Shown here one piece after another: positions 16,189-24,577 of a stretch of DNA of 64,000 nt. The stretch is from positions 3,348,320-3,412,319 of the forward strand of contig NZ_AP022871.1 of NCBI RefSeq assembly GCF_011764565.1, written 5' to 3'. The notes under the pieces are model-generated. The model saw nothing but the letters and a program-made list of their open reading frames with translations, searched no databases and was not told the DNA's origin. The translations under genes were made by a program, and so were the position numbers. This DNA is from Phytohabitans suffuscus (GTDB lineage Bacteria > Actinomycetota > Actinomycetes > Mycobacteriales > Micromonosporaceae). Positions within the stretch are counted from its first letter, which is position 1. Each line of letters starts with the position of its first letter.

Positions 16189-18135
16189 GTGAGCCGACCC
16201 GTGCCGCACGACCTGGCCGCCGAGCAGGCAGTGATCGGCGCTGCCCTGCTCGCGCCGACCGTGGTCGGGGAGCTGGCCGCCACGCTGTCGCCAGGAGACT
16301 TCTGGCGCCCGGCTCACGGCGTGCTGTGGGAGGCGCTGTGCATGCTGCACGCCGAAGGTCAGCCAACCGACCCGATCGCGTTCGCCGCTCACCTTGCCGA
16401 GGCCGGAAACCTTGGCAAGGTCGGCGGGGCGCCGTACCTGCACACGCTCATCCAGGCCGTGCCGACCGCCGCCAACGCCATGCACTACGCGGGTATCGTC
16501 ACCGACCATGCCCGCCGCCGCCAGGTCGTAGACCTCGGCGACCGGCTCGCCAACCTGGCCACCTCCGGCGCCGACGTGACCGAGATGGTCGCCGCCGGCC
16601 GCGCCCTACTCGACGGCGCGGCCGAGGGCGGATGGCCACCACCGATCCCCCTCGGCGACCGGCGCCACCTCCCCGGCTTCCCAGCCGAGATCCTGCCCGC
16701 GTGGGTCGCTGACGCCGTGTTCGCCGTCGCCGAGTTCACACAGACTCCGGTCGACCTCCCGGGATGCATCGCCCTCGCCGCCCTCTCCACCGCCGCCGGA
16801 GGTCGCGCCGAGGTGGAGGTACGCGGCAACTGGCGCGAGCCGACCAACCTCTTCACGGTCGTTGTCCTACCGCCCGGCTCGCGCAAATCCGCCGTGTTCG
16901 CGGCGATGGTCGGACCACTGCTCGGCGCGGAGCGCGCCCTGGTCGAGCGGGCCAAACCCGCGATCGTTGAAGCTGAGTTAGCCGCGCGCGTCGCCGGGAA
17001 GGTTGCGGAGCGCGCCGCGAACGCCGCAGCCAACGCCGACGCATCCGGTCGAGACACGCTGCTAGCGGACGCAACCGCCGCCGCGATGAACGCCGAAGCG
17101 GTCACCGTCCCCGTCCTGCCGCAACTCGTCGCCGACGACGTCACGAGCGAGGAGGCCGCATCCCTGCTCGCGGAGCAGGGCGGACGCCTGGCCGTGCTGT
17201 CACCGGAGGGCGGCATCTTCGCCACCATCGCTGGCCGCTACTCCGGCACACCCAACCTGGAGGTCTTCCTCAAGGGTCACGCGGGAGACATGCTGCGCGT
17301 CAACCGTCGCAGCCGCGCAGCCGAGCACGTCGAGCACCCCGCCCTCACGCTCGGTCTGGCCGTGCAACCCGACGTCCTGCGCGACATCGCTGACATGCCC
17401 GGTTTCCGGGGCAAGGGCCTGCTCGCACGCATCCTCTTCGCGCTGCCGGAGAACACGGTCGGTCGCCGCAAGGTCGGCGCCGACCCAGTGCCCGAGAGCA
17501 TCGCGACGGCCTACAGCACCAACCTCGGCGCCCTAGTCGTCTCCCTCGCCGAGCGGACCGACCCGGCGGTACTCCCGCTCACCCCAAACGCGAACGAGCG
17601 CGTGCTCGACATCGAGCGCGCTGTAGAGCCTCGGCTCGCACCGTCTGGAGTGTGGGCGCACATCGTGGACTGGGGCAGCAAGTACACGGGCGCTGTGGTC
17701 CGCATGGCCGGACTCATCCACCTCGCCGACCACCTCCGCGACGGCTGGAGCAAGCCGGTCGACGCCGAGACTGTCGAACGCGCCGCGATCCTCGGCGACT
17801 ACTTCGCGGCGCACGCCCTGGCCGCGTTCGACGACATGGGCGCCGACAAGAACACGCGCAACGCCCGGCTCGTGCTGGCCTGGATCGAACGCACGGCGAC
17901 CGGCGCCTTCACCAAGAAGGAGTTGTACCGGGCCGTGCGGAGCCAGATCCCGACCGCCGCCGACCTCGACCCCGTGCTGTCGCTGCTGGAGATGCACGGG
18001 TACGTCCGCCAACTCGACCCGCCGCCGCGTGCTGGCGCCGGACGGCCGCCCTCACCCTCGTTCCTGGTCCACCCGGAACTGCACCGACCGAGCGCCGTGC
18101 TCCGGCCGATCAGGGACGCCCGGAGACCCGCGTGA
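16189..18135 (+). CDS. Replication protein: DnaB-like N-terminal domain fused to DUF3987
   Basis: A 648-residue protein starting at GTG, with AAAGGAG nine bases upstream. Residues 1-105 match the helical DnaB N-terminal domain (PHDLAAEQAVIGAALLAPTV, then FWRPAHGVLWEAL). From about residue 165 it follows DUF3987, with a P-loop-like LPPGSRKSAVF at 227-237 that deviates from GxGK[ST], a Walker-B-like LAVLSPEGGIF, and EVFLKGHAGDMLRVNRRS. DUF3987 proteins occupy the replication slot of many phages and integrative elements. Here it takes the place of RepSA or Prim-pol and probably serves autonomous replication after excision. Confidence 0.8.
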   Translation: MSRPVPHDLAAEQAVIGAALLAPTVVGELAATLSPGDFWRPAHGVLWEALCMLHAEGQPTDPIAFAAHLAEAGNLGKVGGAPYLHTLIQAVPTAANAMHYAGIVTDHARRRQVVDLGDRLANLATSGADVTEMVAAGRALLDGAAEGGWPPPIPLGDRRHLPGFPAEILPAWVADAVFAVAEFTQTPVDLPGCIALAALSTAAGGRAEVEVRGNWREPTNLFTVVVLPPGSRKSAVFAAMVGPLLGAERALVERAKPAIVEAELAARVAGKVAERAANAAANADASGRDTLLADATAAAMNAEAVTVPVLPQLVADDVTSEEAASLLAEQGGRLAVLSPEGGIFATIAGRYSGTPNLEVFLKGHAGDMLRVNRRSRAAEHVEHPALTLGLAVQPDVLRDIADMPGFRGKGLLARILFALPENTVGRRKVGADPVPESIATAYSTNLGALVVSLAERTDPAVLPLTPNANERVLDIERAVEPRLAPSGVWAHIVDWGSKYTGAVVRMAGLIHLADHLRDGWSKPVDAETVERAAILGDYFAAHALAAFDDMGADKNTRNARLVLAWIERTATGAFTKKELYRAVRSQIPTAADLDPVLSLLEMHGYVRQLDPPPRAGAGRPPSPSFLVHPELHRPSAVLRPIRDARRPA

Positions 18136-18312
18136 ACGCGCGGCTCAAATGGCAGAAATGGCCGAAATCCAGAGCGGACCGGGATTCTGACCATTCTCGC
18201 CATTTAGACCAGCGTCCTCGGCCGCCGCCATGAACGTGGAGTGCCGCCGCCATCCGCCCGCCCTCACCGAGCGAATGAGGTTCCCACAGTGCCACCCCAC
18301 AAGGAGGACACG

Positions 18313-18510
18313 GTGAGCACCGCTCCCGACAACCGCATGGTCCTGACCATCGAGGAAGCGGCAAAGCGACTCGGCATCGGGCGTACGACGATGTACGCCC
18401 TCGTGATGAACGGCGAAATCCGGTCCGTCACCATCGGCCGACTCCGCCGTGTGCCGACGCAATGCCTGGACGAGTACGTCACCAACCTTCTCGCACAGCC
18501 GGCCGCCTGA
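18313..18510 (+). CDS. xis: Excisionase, MerR-type helix-turn-helix (Xis)
   Basis: A 65-residue protein, GTG start with AAGGAGG six bases upstream. It carries the excisionase/SinI-like motif LTIEEAAKRLGIGRTTMYAL followed by the wing VTIGRLRRVPTQCLDEYV. Such proteins bend att DNA and turn the integrase toward excision. It lies 13 bp before the integrase gene and is surely co-transcribed with it. Confidence 0.9.
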   Translation: MSTAPDNRMVLTIEEAAKRLGIGRTTMYALVMNGEIRSVTIGRLRRVPTQCLDEYVTNLLAQPAA

Positions 18511-18523
18511 GGAGGCAGACGCA

Positions 18524-19774
18524 ATGGGACGACGCAAGCCGAACGGCGCATCGAGCATCTACGAGGGTGGCGACGGCTACTGGCACGGCCGCGTAACGGT
18601 CGGCGTGAAGGACAACGGCAACCCTGACCGCCGCCACGTCCAGGCGAAGAGCGAGGCCGAGGTTATCCGGAAGGTCCGCGCGCTGGAGCGGGAGCGCGAC
18701 AACGGCACGGTCCGCAAGCCCGGACAACGCTGGACGGTGGAGAAATGGCTCACGCACTGGCTGGAGAACATCGCCGCTCCGGCCGTGCGGGAGAACACCA
18801 TTGCCGGGTACCGCGTCGCCGTACGGAAGCACCTGATACCCGGGGTCGGCGCCCACCGTATCGACCGCCTCGAACCGGAGCACCTAGAGAAGCTCTACGT
18901 GCGGATGCAGAAGAGCGGCAGCAAGCCCGCGACGGCGCACCAGGCGCACCGCACCATACGTACCGCGCTGAACGAAGCCGTGCGCCGTGGCCACCTCGCG
19001 CGGAATCCGGCGAGCCTCGCGAAGGCGCCACGGCTCGAAGAGCACGAGATCGAGCCGTACACGGTGGAGGAGGTGCGGCGCATCCTGGAGCAGGCTGGCG
19101 AGCGACGAAACAGCGCACGGTGGGCAATCGCGCTCGCGCTCGGACTGCGGCAGAGCGAAGCGCTCGGGTTGAAGTGGTCCGACGTGAATCTCGACTCCGG
19201 AGCACTGGTCGTCCGGCGCGGCCGCCAGCGCCCGAGGTGGCGTCACGGATGCGGCGGGGGATGTGGCCGGAAGTACGGAGGCCACTGCCCAGCGCGACAG
19301 CCGCTCCGCGCGGAGACTGCCGATACGAAGTCGCGTGCTGGTCGACGCGCCATCGGCCTTCCTGACGAGTTGGTCGCGCTGCTCCGCAAGCACAAGGACG
19401 AGCAGGAGCGGGAGCGGCACACCGCCGCCCAGCTCTGGCGGGAAGGTGGCTGGCTCTTCGCCACGCCGACCGGCGAGCCGGTCAACCCACGCACCGACTA
19501 TGACGAGTGGAAGCGACTCCTGAAGCTCGCTCGTCTCCGCGACGGACGGCTCCACGACGCGCGCCATACCGCAGCGACGGCCCTCCTCCTGCTCGGCGTA
19601 CCGGAGCGGGCCGTCATGGGCCTTATGGGCTGGTCCAACTCGTCAATGGCCGCGAGATACCAGCACATCACGGCTCAGGTACGCCGCGACATCGCCAAGC
19701 GCGTCGGTGGCCTCCTCTGGACATCCGACGACCAGGGCGACGATGGCATTGCCGGAGTGCGCGTACCCGCGTGA
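18524..19774 (+). CDS. int: Tyrosine site-specific integrase
   Basis: 416 residues from the ATG preceded by TGAGGAGG. It has an N-terminal arm-binding region (about 10-60), an SAM-like core-binding domain (70-170) and a catalytic domain. Catalytic residues are visible: Arg209 (ALALGLRQSEALG), Lys269 (TKSRAGRR), His344-x-x-Arg347 (HDARHTAATAL), Trp370 (MGWSNSS) and nucleophile Tyr379 (AARYQHI). A Cys-rich insert at 241-255 (HGCGGGCGRKYGGHC) may bind zinc. It is the enzyme that recombines the 59-bp att sites in tRNA-Ser(CGA). Confidence 0.95.
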   Translation: MGRRKPNGASSIYEGGDGYWHGRVTVGVKDNGNPDRRHVQAKSEAEVIRKVRALERERDNGTVRKPGQRWTVEKWLTHWLENIAAPAVRENTIAGYRVAVRKHLIPGVGAHRIDRLEPEHLEKLYVRMQKSGSKPATAHQAHRTIRTALNEAVRRGHLARNPASLAKAPRLEEHEIEPYTVEEVRRILEQAGERRNSARWAIALALGLRQSEALGLKWSDVNLDSGALVVRRGRQRPRWRHGCGGGCGRKYGGHCPARQPLRAETADTKSRAGRRAIGLPDELVALLRKHKDEQERERHTAAQLWREGGWLFATPTGEPVNPRTDYDEWKRLLKLARLRDGRLHDARHTAATALLLLGVPERAVMGLMGWSNSSMAARYQHITAQVRRDIAKRVGGLLWTSDDQGDDGIAGVRVPA

Positions 19775-19785
19775 CGACCTTTCCG

Positions 19786-19824
19786 AAATGCCCGGCCGAG
19801 CTGGCGTGATTCGGCCGGGCATTT
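19786..19824 (+). terminator. Terminator after the integrase gene
   Basis: AAATGCCCGGCCGA (19786-19799) and TCGGCCGGGCATTT (19811-19824) are perfect 14-bp arms with an 11-nt loop. They end in TTT on the plus strand, 12 bp after the int stop. Confidence 0.8.
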
Positions 19825-19940
19825 GCCATCTGGTCTGGCATAGCCGAGAACACTTCTCGGTCTAGCCAATGGACTGGGCCGATACGGTAAGCCATCGGAC
19901 GCCGTATGCGAGAAATCAACCGCCAGGACCCGAGCGGAGG

Positions 19941-20468
19941 TTATGCAGTCATATAGTTCAGGTTAATCAGCCTGTAACCCATCGCCTCATTACTGACGTC
20001 AAATGCCCTAGCCATTCGCGCAATCAGCTCGTCCCGAGAATCGAAATTGCCGCGAGAAAACTCGTGCTGGAGTTTAGGGTGAACTAACTCGTCAGGCATC
20101 AAGATTGCTGCGGCAAACGCGTTGGCCTGGATCTCTTGCCGATCAGTTCCGGCACTGGACAGATCATCCCGGTTGTAGAGGAAAACCGAATGATCGACGA
20201 TGAGCGCCTTCTCCGCATGCAATTCAAGATGGCCAAGCTCGTGAGCGATCGTGAAGCGCTGACGTCGAGGACTCGTAGCAGTGTTAACGCCAATAATTTT
20301 AGTGCGCCCCTGGCGAAGCGCAAATCCGCTCTCAGTGCCACTAAAGTGATTCCGAGCAATGACCGCCCCTTTAGCCTCTGCGATCGCTTCGATCGGTACC
20401 GGGAATCTGAGGGCATCAAACTCTCGCAGAATACCTAGCGCATGTTGCTCGATCTCCTCATCAATCAT
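19941..20468 (-). CDS. ImmA/IrrE-family metallopeptidase
   Basis: A 175-residue zinc protease with HExxH at His76-His80 (TIAHELGHLELH) and the downstream glutamate in EIQANAFAAAILMP. In ICEBs1 and phages the homologue ImmA cleaves the partner XRE repressor after DNA damage or quorum signals and so induces the element. Here the XRE gene is directly upstream and overlaps by ATGA, so the same circuit is likely. The start is the ATG at 20468. The third-position GC content is lower than in chromosomal neighbours. Confidence 0.9.
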   Translation of the reverse strand: MIDEEIEQHALGILREFDALRFPVPIEAIAEAKGAVIARNHFSGTESGFALRQGRTKIIGVNTATSPRRQRFTIAHELGHLELHAEKALIVDHSVFLYNRDDLSSAGTDRQEIQANAFAAAILMPDELVHPKLQHEFSRGNFDSRDELIARMARAFDVSNEAMGYRLINLNYMTA

Positions 20469-20833
20469 TGCTCCTCCTCTCTCTGCACAGAAATACCAAG
20501 TTGAGCGATGGCACCTTCAACAAAGTCTCTGGTAGTTGATAGCTCGCCTTCTAGTTGCTCTGAGAGGCCGACGAGTCCGGAATGCTCTTCGTCCAACGTG
20601 TTCAATGAGAACAGGGCGACTAGCTCAACCTTGAGGACTTCGGATATTAGAGCCAGCACGTGGACGGGAACTCTTTGCCGACCGGCTTCGATATTTGCAA
20701 TTGAAGAACGAGTCATCGCCACACGAGCTGCTAGTTGAGCCTGGGTGGCACCAGAATCGACGCGGGCGTCACGTATACGCCGCCCGATATCGGCATAAAA
20801 CCGATCGATCGCGTCGTCCGAGATCTCGGCCAT
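20465..20833 (-). CDS. XRE-family repressor, ImmR-like
   Basis: A 122-residue protein. The helix-turn-helix lies at residues 13-65 (IGRRIRDARVDSGATQAQLA, MTRSSIANIEAGRQRVPVHV). It is followed by a short acidic segment (STRDFVEGAIAQLGISVQRE) that could be the protease target or dimer face. It is coupled to the ImmA-like gene downstream. Divergent from the DUF2188 gene, it probably represses its own promoter and neighbours. Palindromes in the 240-bp upstream gap are possible operators. Confidence 0.88.
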   Translation of the reverse strand: MAEISDDAIDRFYADIGRRIRDARVDSGATQAQLAARVAMTRSSIANIEAGRQRVPVHVLALISEVLKVELVALFSLNTLDEEHSGLVGLSEQLEGELSTTRDFVEGAIAQLGISVQREEEQ

Positions 20834-20953
20834 GGGTACACCTCGCCCTCATACTACCGGACAGTACCAGAGCGATGTTTGCTAGAGAAGCAGGCTGAGA
20901 GCAGTCCGACATCACCACTTGCCACCCGGCGCCCTCCTTCGCTAATGTGTCCA

Positions 20954-20985
20954 ACGCCGACATGCTGACAGCAATGTGTCGGCGT
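20954..20985. promoter_or_regulatory. Inverted repeat between the XRE and DUF2188 genes
   Basis: ACGCCGACA (20954-20962) and TGTCGGCGT (20977-20985) are perfect 9-bp arms 14 bases apart in the divergent promoter region. It is a candidate operator for the XRE repressor; a hairpin function is equally possible. Confidence 0.45.
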
Positions 20986-21026
20986 GACACACACGATGGC
21001 CTGGCAGACCAGGCCACCGACGTCAT

Positions 21027-21049
21027 GTGCGCCCGGGGGTCGGGCGCAC
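21027..21049 (+). promoter_or_regulatory. Hairpin in the DUF2188 leader
   Basis: GTGCGCCCG and CGGGCGCAC pair perfectly around GGGGT, ending 26 bp before the DUF2188 start codon. No T-run follows, so it is more likely a leader structure or operator than a terminator. Confidence 0.4.
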
Positions 21050-21075
21050 GAAGATCACCTTAGGGGGTGCGCCGT

Positions 21076-21297
21076 ATGGCGAGAAAGGTCTACTGGGTCA
21101 AGCCAGACACGGACCAGTGGAAGGTGGAGCACAACAACGTTGCGCTCTCCCGCCACAACACCAAGTCGGCGGCGGTCGATGCCGGCACGAAGGTGGCTAA
21201 GGACAACCAGCCCAGCCAACTCCGGGTCATGAAGGAAAACGGCACCTTCGACTACGAGTACACGTACGGCGACGACCCGTTCCCGCCCAAGGGCTAG
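21076..21297 (+). CDS. DUF2188 domain protein
   Basis: A 73-residue protein starting at the ATG preceded by TAGGGGG. The DUF2188 pattern is clear: VYWVKPDTDQWKVEHNNVAL, SRHNTKSAAVDAGTKVAKDN, QPSQLRVMKENGTF. These are small, probably globular proteins of unknown function, frequent on mobile elements and plasmids. It is followed by a small Lys-rich gene in the same direction. Confidence 0.85.
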   Translation: MARKVYWVKPDTDQWKVEHNNVALSRHNTKSAAVDAGTKVAKDNQPSQLRVMKENGTFDYEYTYGDDPFPPKG

Positions 21298-21471
21298 GTC
21301 CAACAGGACCTCGAACTCATCGCGCGAACGCGCCGTCTCGCTGCGATGACCGGTCAGAGCGAAGGTGATCGACAACAGGCGACCACCAAGGCTGAGGTGG
21401 CCCCACGTGACAGCGCGGGGGCCACAACCAAGCAGCCACGCTCTCCACGGCGAGAGAGGAGGTAGAACCTC

Positions 21472-21627
21472 ATGGCTGGCAAGGGGAAAGGCAAGGTTAC
21501 CAGCGCAGGCGTTGCACGCAAGGCATCGACAGTCCTGCGAGATGGCCGCTCCTCTGCGCGTACACGCAGTGTGGCGGGCAGTGCCCTGTCTCAGGCCACG
21601 GGCAAGAGCAAGGGCAAGGGCAAGTAG
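21472..21627 (+). CDS. Small Lys/Ser/Ala-rich basic protein
   Basis: A 51-residue gene beginning AGAGGAGGTAGAACCTC-ATG, a strong ribosome binding site. Both ends are lysine- and glycine-rich (MAGKGKGKVTSAGVARKAS at the start, ATGKSKGKGK at the end) with a Ser/Thr/Arg-rich middle. That suggests nucleic-acid binding or a disordered chaperone-like protein. I recognise no family name. It is the last gene before the right att site and follows the DUF2188 gene. Confidence 0.65.
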   Translation: MAGKGKGKVTSAGVARKASTVLRDGRSSARTRSVAGSALSQATGKSKGKGK

Positions 21628-21704
21628 CGAACAGTTGGTAGCAGTGGCCGGGTGCCTGTTGGCCCGGCCACGGTCGCTCTCGGTGGTGACAACCGGTGGC
21701 CCCG

Positions 21705-21727
21705 GCGAATGAGACGACAACTGAGAC
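21705..21727. promoter_or_regulatory. Candidate integrase arm-type site, right end
   Basis: A second copy (22 of 23 bases) of the sequence at 8433-8455, same orientation, 68 bp from the att repeat. GAGAC words recur here at 21711, 21723 and 21738. Confidence 0.55.
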
Positions 21728-21742
21728 TAGTGATCCTGAGAC

Positions 21743-21788
21743 GGCAGAACGCCTGGCTGGTTTGCGGGTGCCAGCCAGGCGTTCTGCC
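21743..21788. terminator. 18-bp perfect hairpin inside the right att end
   Basis: GGCAGAACGCCTGGCTGG (21743-21760) and CCAGCCAGGCGTTCTGCC (21771-21788) pair without mismatch around ten bases, 8 bp from the att repeat. It lies just downstream of tRNA-Ser(CGA) on the minus strand. It probably replaces the tRNA terminator that the element displaced. Confidence 0.7.
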
Positions 21789-21795
21789 TGTTCAG

Positions 21796-21854
21796 GAGCG
21801 GTGGCGGCGGGATTTGAACCCGCGGAGGGCTTGCACCCTCACACGCTTTCGAGG
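21796..21854. repeat. Attachment site within intact tRNA-Ser(CGA)
   Basis: A 59-bp copy identical to 8284-8342. It covers the tRNA 3' part from the anticodon stem-loop to three bases past the discriminator. The element therefore rebuilds a complete tRNA on integration. Confidence 0.93.
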
Positions 21855-21885
21855 CGTGCTCCTTAGGCCACTCGGACACGCCACC
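21799..21885 (-). tRNA. tRNA-Ser (anticodon CGA)
   Basis: Minus-strand serine tRNA: acceptor GGTGGCG paired with CGCCACC, discriminator G, anticodon loop CTCGAAA with anticodon CGA, long variable arm around GTGAGGGTGCAAGCCCTC, and T arm GCGGG-TTCAAAT-CCCGC. CCA is not encoded. It is the insertion target of the element, and its sequence is complete. Confidence 0.96.
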
Positions 21886-21952
21886 GCCGTGAAGGGTACC
21901 CGACGGGTGGGGGACGGCTCGGGGCGGCATGCCGCCTGGCAGGATCGGCCGC

Positions 21953-22663
21953 ATGAGTACGCACATCGGCGCGAAGCCGGGCGAGATCGCGGAGCGGGTC
22001 CTGATGCCGGGTGACCCGTTGCGGGCCAAGTGGATCGCGGAGCACTACCTCGAGGACGCCAAGTGCTACTCGACGGTCCGCAACATGTTCGGCTTCACCG
22101 GGACGTACCAGGGTGTGCGCCTGTCCGTGCAGGGCTCGGGGATGGGGATGCCGTCCGCGTCGATCTACGCGCACGAGCTGATCAACGACTACGGGGTCAA
22201 CATGCTGATCCGGGTCGGGTCGTGCGGCGCGCTCGCCGAGTCGCTCAAGCTGCGGGACGTGGTCGCGGCCATCGGGTCGGCCACCGACTCCAACATGAAC
22301 CGGGCGCGCTTCGACGGGCTCATCGACTACGCGCCGGTCGCGGACTTCGGGCTGCTGCGCACCGCGGTCGAGGTCGCGGAGCGGCGTGGCGTCCAGATGC
22401 GCGTGGGTCCGATCCTCGCCGCCGACGCCTTCTACACCGACCGCCCCGACCTCTACGACCGCCTGGCCGACTACGGCGTGCTGGCGGTGGAGATGGAGTC
22501 GGCGGCGCTGTACACGATCGCCGCGCGGTTCAAGGCTCGGGCCCTGACCGTGCTGACGGTGAGCGACCACATCAAGACCGGCGAACGCACGACCGCCGAG
22601 GAGCGCGAGCGCACGTTCGCCGAGATGGTCGAGATAGCCCTGGAGACCGCCATCGCCGACTGA
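21953..22663 (+). CDS. deoD: Purine-nucleoside phosphorylase DeoD
   Basis: A 236-residue hexameric-type [23 protein letters not shown] at the N-terminus, the phosphate-binding [25 protein letters not shown], and the base/ribose pocket [16 protein letters not shown], then [10 protein letters not shown] with the catalytic Asp. It phosphorolyses purine nucleosides in salvage. I use the second ATG because homologues start there and AGGA is just upstream. It is the first chromosomal gene after the element. Confidence 0.95.
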   Translation: MSTHIGAKPGEIAERVLMPGDPLRAKWIAEHYLEDAKCYSTVRNMFGFTGTYQGVRLSVQGSGMGMPSASIYAHELINDYGVNMLIRVGSCGALAESLKLRDVVAAIGSATDSNMNRARFDGLIDYAPVADFGLLRTAVEVAERRGVQMRVGPILAADAFYTDRPDLYDRLADYGVLAVEMESAALYTIAARFKARALTVLTVSDHIKTGERTTAEERERTFAEMVEIALETAIAD

Positions 22664-22740
22664 CCCCGCCGCAAACGCCGTTGATCAGGGAGAGCGACTC
22701 GCCGCCCGACACACGCCCACCAAGTCCCTGATCGGCGGGG

Positions 22741-23923
22741 TTACGGGGTTGAGAGGGCTTCGGTCGGGGGAGGCGGCTGGCGCGAGCGGCGGGATAGGCG
22801 CCGGCCAGGACGCCGATGACCAGGGTGGCTGCCAGGCCGCCGGCCATGGCCCACAGCGGGACCTCCGTGGGCCAGGACTGGGTGGTGGCGTAGGTCGTGG
22901 TGACGGCGACGCCCAGCAGTACGCCGGCCAGGCCGCCCAGGGCGGACAGCAGCAGCGACTCGGCCAGGAACTGGATGCGGATCTGGCCGCGCGTGGCGCC
23001 CAGGGAGCGGCGCAGGCCGATCTCGGCACGGCGTTCCAGCACCGAGATGACCATCGTGTTGGCCACGCCCACGCCGCCGACCAGCAGGGCCACCGCGCCC
23101 AGGCCGAGCAGCAGCCCGTTCAGGGCCTCGTCGGTGGCCTGCTTGGCGGCCAGCGCGTCGGAGGGCCTGGAGACCTTGACCTCGTTGGGGCTCTCCGGGT
23201 TGGCGGTGGCGGCGAGCACGCCCTGTACCGCCTCGACCGACGACTCGGCCGTACGGGTGTAGACCGTCGTGGCGTAGCCGTCGAAGCCCAGCGAAGACGT
23301 CGCCACCGGCCAGCCGACCAGCGCGGCCGTGTCCAGCTCCTCGGCCAGCGGCACCGGCTGCAGCACCCCCACCACCGTGAACCACTGCCCGCCCAGCCAC
23401 ACCTGTACGGACGGCCCGGCCAGGGCCACGCCCAGGCGGTCGGCCGCGGTGGAGCCGAGCACTACGGCGGGGTACCTGGCGGTGGCCCCGTTGAGCCACG
23501 CGCCGCTGGCCATCGTGGCGCCCACCGTGTCGGGGAGGTCGGTGCGGGCGGCGCGCACCGCGATGCCGCCGGACTGGGTGGTCGGGATCTGGTCGGTGCG
23601 GTAGACCTGCGCGTCGAGGTTGCCGGTCGCGCTCACCGACTCCACCGGCTCGATCCGGTCGATCATCTCGATCGCCTCGTCGGGCAGGTGGGAGTCCTCG
23701 CCGAAGAAGGTCTGCCCGGGGCCGACGGTGAGCAGGTTGGTGCCGAGGCGGTCCAGGGTGCGGTCCAGCTCGGCGCGGGACGACGTGGAGATGCCCACGA
23801 CCGAGAGCATGGCCGCGATGCCGATCGCGATGCCCAGCGCGGACAGGAACACCCGCAGCGGCCGGGCCCGCAGTCCCGCGGCGCCCACCCGCAGGACGTC
23901 CGCGAAGGCGAGGCGCGCGGGCT

Positions 23924-23927
<4 letters not shown>
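22741..23927 (-). CDS. FtsX/MacB-type ABC transporter permease, module 1 (C-terminal frameshift)
   Basis: Permease with an N-terminal helix ([20 protein letters not shown]), an extracytoplasmic MacB-like domain, and three C-terminal helices starting at [20 protein letters not shown], then [20 protein letters not shown]. Near the end a G5 run at 22766-22770 appears one base short. As written the frame reads past RASRL into a 55-residue nonsense tail ending at 22572. With one base restored it ends SPTEALSTP at 22741, like its paralogue, giving 395 residues. It overlaps its ATPase gene by ATGA. Confidence 0.85.

Positions 23928-24573
<646 letters not shown>

Positions 24574-24577
<4 letters not shown>

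Larger units (their letters stand above)
8284..21854. mobile_element. Integrative element (AICE-like) in tRNA-Ser(CGA), about 13.5 kb
   Basis: Identical 59-bp direct repeats bound the region. One is the 3' two-thirds of the intact tRNA-Ser(CGA); the other is an orphan copy 13.5 kb away. Inside are the modules of an actinomycete integrative and conjugative element: tyrosine integrase and Xis near one end, a replication protein, an FtsK/TraB translocase, and regulators. The cargo is a restriction-modification cassette with Vsr. The FtsK gene is 5'-truncated, so self-transfer is doubtful. Integration and excision functions look intact. Confidence 0.9.

Noticed and set aside
22677..22740. Long imperfect stem between deoD and the permease
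   Set aside because: GCCGTTGATCAGGGA and TCCCTGATCGGCGGGG can pair with two mismatches, but the 33-base loop and lack of a T-run make a terminator call weak.
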